Assembly: GCF_004327285.1 (NCBI RefSeq)
Contig: NZ_QJUI01000020.1
Location: 1-64,000 of the forward strand
DNA: 64,000 nt
Reading direction: 5' to 3'
DNA from: Phytopseudomonas daroniae
GTDB lineage: Bacteria; Pseudomonadota; Gammaproteobacteria; Pseudomonadales; Pseudomonadaceae
Position 1 is the first letter of the stretch. Each line of letters opens with the position of its first letter. This document shows positions 61,214 to 64,000 of the stretch, in pieces. The translations under genes and the position numbers were made by a program. The notes beneath the pieces were generated by a model. It searched no databases. It was not told the origin of the DNA and saw only the letters and a program-made list of their open reading frames with translations.

Positions 61214-62797
61214 TCAGATCACCCTGAACCCGTGCGTGCCATCCCGGCCCAGTTGTTCGACCAGGCCGAACTCCCAGTCCAGATAACCCTGCATCGCTTC
61301 GCGTGGATTGTCCGTGCCCTCGTAGGGGCGGCGGTAGCGGTCGCTGCGCGGGACGGCCAGGTGCTGTTCGCCGGATTCATCGGGTAGGCCTGCGGCGAAC
61401 CAGGCGGCGTTGCCACCGGCGAGCAGGAACACCGGTTTGCCGGTCAGGGTGTGCAGTTCGCTGACCACGAAGCGAGCCAGCAGGCTGCTGCCGCAGGTGA
61501 GTACGTAGCGCTCGGCCACTGGCAGGTTTTCCAGGGCTTGCGGCAGTTGTGCGCGGATGGCCCAGTGGGCTCCGGCAATATGGCGTTTGACGTGGTTGGC
61601 GCTGGTGGTGAAATCGATCACCACGGTGTCGCCTGCCGCTAGCCAGGTTTGCAGGGTGTGCGGGCTGATTTCCTCGGCCTGTGGCAGGGCGGGCAGGGGA
61701 GCGGGCCAGGCGCCGGTTTCGCTGAAGGCGCTCGGCGGCAGATTGTCCAGCACATGCACGTCCCAGCCCAGTTGAGCCAGCCAGGAGGCGCTCATGTTGG
61801 CGCGCACGCCGTCGTCGTCGGCCAGGACGATGCGCGCACCGCGTACGCTGGCGAAGTGATCGGTTTCCTGTACCAACTGGCCGCCCGGCGTGGAGCGCGA
61901 GCCGGGCAGGTGGCCGGCTTCGTATTCTTCCGGGGTGCGCACGTCGAACAGGTAGGTGGTGCGTGCCGGTTGTGCCTGCCAGCTCGCCAGGTGTTCGAGC
62001 GTGGCACGGCCGACACCGGCCTTGTCGGCCACGGCGCGGGCAGATTGTACGGCCTGTTCGTGGTTGCTCGCGCTGACCTCGCCAAAGCGGCGGCTCTGGC
62101 CGTGTTCCAGTTGCTGACCGGCCAGCGTCCAGCCGATGGTGCCGTTGCGCAGCGCGGCGACCGGGTTGGGCACGCCGGCATTCACCAGCGACTGGGTGCC
62201 GATGATGCTGCGGGTACGGCCGGCACAGTTGACGATGATCTGCGTGGCTGGATTCGGCGCCAGTTCGCGGGCACGCAGCACCAGTTCGGCACCGGGCACG
62301 CTGATCCCGGTGGGGATGCTCATGGTCTGGTATTCGTCGAAGCGGCGGGCGTCGAGCACCACCACGTCGGCCTTGGCATCGAGCAGGGCCTGTACCTCTT
62401 CGGCGGCCAGCGACGGGGTGTGGCGCTGACTTTCCACCAGCTCGCCAAAGGCCTTGCTCGGTACGTTGACATCGCGGAACAGCTCGCCACCGGCGTTGCG
62501 CCAGCCGGCCAGTTGGCCTGCCAGCAGGGCTACGTTGCTGTAACCGAGTTTCAGCAGGCGCTCGGCGGCGACCTGGGCCAGGCCTTCGCCATCGTCATAG
62601 ACGGTGATCGCGGTGTCGCGGCGCGGCACCCGTGCGTAGATTTCCAGCTCCAGTTTCGACAGTGGGATGTTGGCGGCGAACAGCGGGTGTTCTTCGGCGA
62701 AGGGCGCTTCTTCGCGCACATCGATCAAGGCGACTTCCTGCTGTTGCAGCAGGGCGGTGCGGATGTCGGCGAAAGAGCGGGTTACGACATGGCTCAT
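61214..62797 (-). CDS. Four-domain rhodanese-like sulfurtransferase
   Basis: A 527-residue protein with four rhodanese domains (about 10-110, 130-230, 270-370, 400-490). Domain 2 has an active-site cysteine in IIVNCAGRTRS and domain 4 in YVLTCGSSLLAR. In domains 1 and 3 the equivalent loop reads ITVYDDGEGLA and IVLADDDGVRA, with aspartate in place of cysteine, so these are probably structural. It lies 3 bases after the cysteine dioxygenase gene and should act on sulfur released from cysteine catabolism. Confidence 0.88.
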   Translation of the reverse strand: MSHVVTRSFADIRTALLQQQEVALIDVREEAPFAEEHPLFAANIPLSKLELEIYARVPRRDTAITVYDDGEGLAQVAAERLLKLGYSNVALLAGQLAGWRNAGGELFRDVNVPSKAFGELVESQRHTPSLAAEEVQALLDAKADVVVLDARRFDEYQTMSIPTGISVPGAELVLRARELAPNPATQIIVNCAGRTRSIIGTQSLVNAGVPNPVAALRNGTIGWTLAGQQLEHGQSRRFGEVSASNHEQAVQSARAVADKAGVGRATLEHLASWQAQPARTTYLFDVRTPEEYEAGHLPGSRSTPGGQLVQETDHFASVRGARIVLADDDGVRANMSASWLAQLGWDVHVLDNLPPSAFSETGAWPAPLPALPQAEEISPHTLQTWLAAGDTVVIDFTTSANHVKRHIAGAHWAIRAQLPQALENLPVAERYVLTCGSSLLARFVVSELHTLTGKPVFLLAGGNAAWFAAGLPDESGEQHLAVPRSDRYRRPYEGTDNPREAMQGYLDWEFGLVEQLGRDGTHGFRVI

Positions 62798-62800
62798 AGT

Positions 62801-63403
62801 TCAGGACTCGTGTTGGGCAGGCTGCCGTTGGGCAATGGAGGGAGGCGTGGAGTAGCCGGAAATGAACAGTTTCTCGCTGCCGTCTTCACGGTACACGGCG
62901 CGATTCACCGCGCCGATGTCGGCACCGTAGACGTGGATGCTGATCGACACGCGATCGTCGAAGGCATTGCTGACCTGATGGATATCGCCGATGCGTGGCG
63001 ACACCGCTTCGACCTGGCCGGGCTGCAGACGCACGGCGTCGCCATCGGCTTCCAGGCGTCCATCTGCGTGGCGGGTGAAACTCTGGGAGTCCTCTGCGCC
63101 ACGCAGCATGCCGATCAGCCCCCAGACGCGGTGGTCGTGTACGGGGGTGCTTTGCCCCGGGCCCCAGACGAAGCTGACCACCGAGAAACGTTGCGCAGGG
63201 TCGAGATGCAGCAGGTATTGCTGGTAGCGCTCGGTGCTGGGTTGCGCGAGTTCATTCGGCAGCCAGTCATCGTGGCTGATCAGTTGCTGCAGCAGCTCGC
63301 CGCCTTGTTCGATCAGAGTGGCTTCATCGGGGGCACGGTTTAGCAGTTCTGAGAGGCCGTGAACGAAGGCGTTCAGGCGTTGCGGGGTGGCGGGGGGGCT
63401 CAT
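62801..63403 (-). CDS. Cysteine dioxygenase family protein
   Basis: A 200-residue cupin thiol dioxygenase: PVHDHRVWGLIGMLRGAEDS with the HxH iron ligands (about residue 86) and a third histidine in GDIHQVSN. It would oxidise cysteine, or 3-mercaptopropionate, to the sulfinate. First gene of an operon with the rhodanese; the TGA and the following ATG are nearly adjacent. Confidence 0.87.
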   Translation of the reverse strand: MSPPATPQRLNAFVHGLSELLNRAPDEATLIEQGGELLQQLISHDDWLPNELAQPSTERYQQYLLHLDPAQRFSVVSFVWGPGQSTPVHDHRVWGLIGMLRGAEDSQSFTRHADGRLEADGDAVRLQPGQVEAVSPRIGDIHQVSNAFDDRVSISIHVYGADIGAVNRAVYREDGSEKLFISGYSTPPSIAQRQPAQHES

Positions 63404-63791
63404 GGCAGGTAATCCGTAGCGGTTTAGCGCTAAGGTAGCAATCCGTTATTGATTATAAAAATTCAATTTATGCATAAGCTAATATGCGGATTGAGTAATT
63501 TCAGGTGTGTCGTTCGAACCGCCTTTCGTGTTGCCAGCGTTTTTTCTCCCTCTGCTTCGCGCCTCGGATCATTTCTGCTTCCGGCCTTTTATGGGCTTGT
63601 GGCGCACGCTTGAGCCTGTCTCACGATTTTTAATTATTTTGCATATTAGGATATTCCTAAAATGAATTTCATTTTCTGCTCGTCTCTCTATAAATTTTAT
63701 AAGAACTAGCCAGTAAAGACGTTTTTATTATAAGTGAGGCGTCCGCAATAGCTTGGCTCCCGGACATGACCACGTGACAGGAAATTGCGAC
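63404..63791. other. Divergent promoter region, cysteine dioxygenase / LLM monooxygenase
   Basis: 388 bases, AT-rich. It contains the palindrome TTAGGA-TAT-TCCTAA at 63646-63660 and TTATGCATAAGC near 63470, both possible regulator sites. No gene. Confidence 0.45.
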
Positions 63792-64000
63792 ATGAGCATC
63801 GAAATCATCGGCATGATCACGGCCGCGCCGGCTTCGGAAGTGGATCAGCCACTGGGTGATGCGGTGGATCCGGCGTTCGTCGCCCGGTTCGCCCAGGCCC
63901 ATGAAGAGGCGGGCTTCGACCGCGTACTGGTCGGCTATTTCTCCAACGGCCCGGAAGGCGCGGTGGTCAGCTCCTTCGCTGCCGCCGCGACACGCAAGCT
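63792..64000 (+). CDS. LLM-class flavin-dependent monooxygenase (partial, runs off the window)
   Basis: The first 69 residues are present: MSIEIIGMITAAPASEVDQP ... VDPAFVARFAQAHEEAGFDR then VLVGYFSNGPEGAVVSSFAA. This is the start of a luciferase-like TIM barrel of the alkanesulfonate monooxygenase (SsuD) kind, FMNH2-dependent. An AGGAAA ribosome site lies 10 bases before ATG 63792. It is divergent from the sulfur-related operon, which suits a sulfonate role (inference). Confidence 0.82.
   Translation, partial: MSIEIIGMITAAPASEVDQPLGDAVDPAFVARFAQAHEEAGFDRVLVGYFSNGPEGAVVSSFAAAATRK

Noticed and set aside
61649..63343. Plus-strand open frame of 564 codons opposite the rhodanese and cysteine dioxygenase genes
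   Set aside because: Covers two clear genes on the other strand and has shadow-type composition.

Overview
The window looks like chromosome of a Pseudomonas-type gammaproteobacterium. The guaBA operon, a yadGH-like ABC pair, a NUDIX/gamma-carbonic-anhydrase/DUF1289 run, a HitAB-like iron transporter, tadA next to a multicopper oxidase, and a cysteine dioxygenase/rhodanese pair are all typical of that group, as are the high-GC codon use and a family of dispersed palindromic repeats. The exact species cannot be read from the sequence; the P. mendocina/oleovorans (Ectopseudomonas) lineage is a guess. I see no tRNA, rRNA or CRISPR array.

Layout. 0-4.5 kb: the tail of an IS5-type transposase, then ordinary core genes. 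4.5-28.7 kb: an accessory catabolic region between insertion-sequence scars (an IS3 remnant at 4.55-4.86 kb, an IS5 remnant and an EAL/HDOD pseudogene at 27.6-28.6 kb). It holds a Tat-exported NMT1-like binding protein, a pckA, a LysR-type regulator with two DNA-binding domains, a leftward six-gene operon (9.4-15.7 kb) and a rightward gene series (17.2-26.1 kb). The leftward operon encodes two dihydroxyphthalate-decarboxylase-like proteins, a LigJ-like hydratase, an amidohydrolase, an HpcH/HpaI aldolase and a ThDP enzyme. The rightward series encodes TctC, an amidohydrolase, a fused TctA-TctB, a carboxymuconolactone-decarboxylase-like protein, a ketoglutarate-semialdehyde-type dehydrogenase and a porin. 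Two nearly identical LysR genes in inverted orientation bracket the rightward series. One 41-bp promoter element occurs, with no gaps, before the leftward operon, before tctC and before the porin, so the two clusters probably form one regulon. My inference is uptake and breakdown of an aromatic or polycarboxylic acid through meta-cleavage-type intermediates to pyruvate and oxaloacetate, the latter a substrate for PckA.

28.7-36.1 kb: small monooxygenase-like genes, a PACE efflux pump with a divergent LysR regulator, and guaBA. 36.1-41.9 kb: a genomic island at the 3' end of guaA, with imperfect direct repeats of the guaA end and terminator on both sides. It carries a tyrosine integrase broken by one in-frame TGA, a truncated zinc-ribbon gene, an AT-rich helicase/DUF2290 gene pair with overlapping start and stop (a possible defence module), and an antitoxin-like fragment.

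42-49 kb: a frameshifted TonB-dependent siderophore receptor and a ketosynthase/thioesterase/SDR/MFS/TetR group in which two promoters share one palindromic operator. 49-64 kb: LysR/pirin/isochorismatase-like genes, a rearrangement scar, a TetR/flavodoxin-fold oxidoreductase pair, the iron ABC genes behind a strong leader terminator, the multicopper oxidase and tadA, two small lipoproteins, the rhodanese/cysteine dioxygenase operon, and the start of an LLM-class flavin monooxygenase running off the end.
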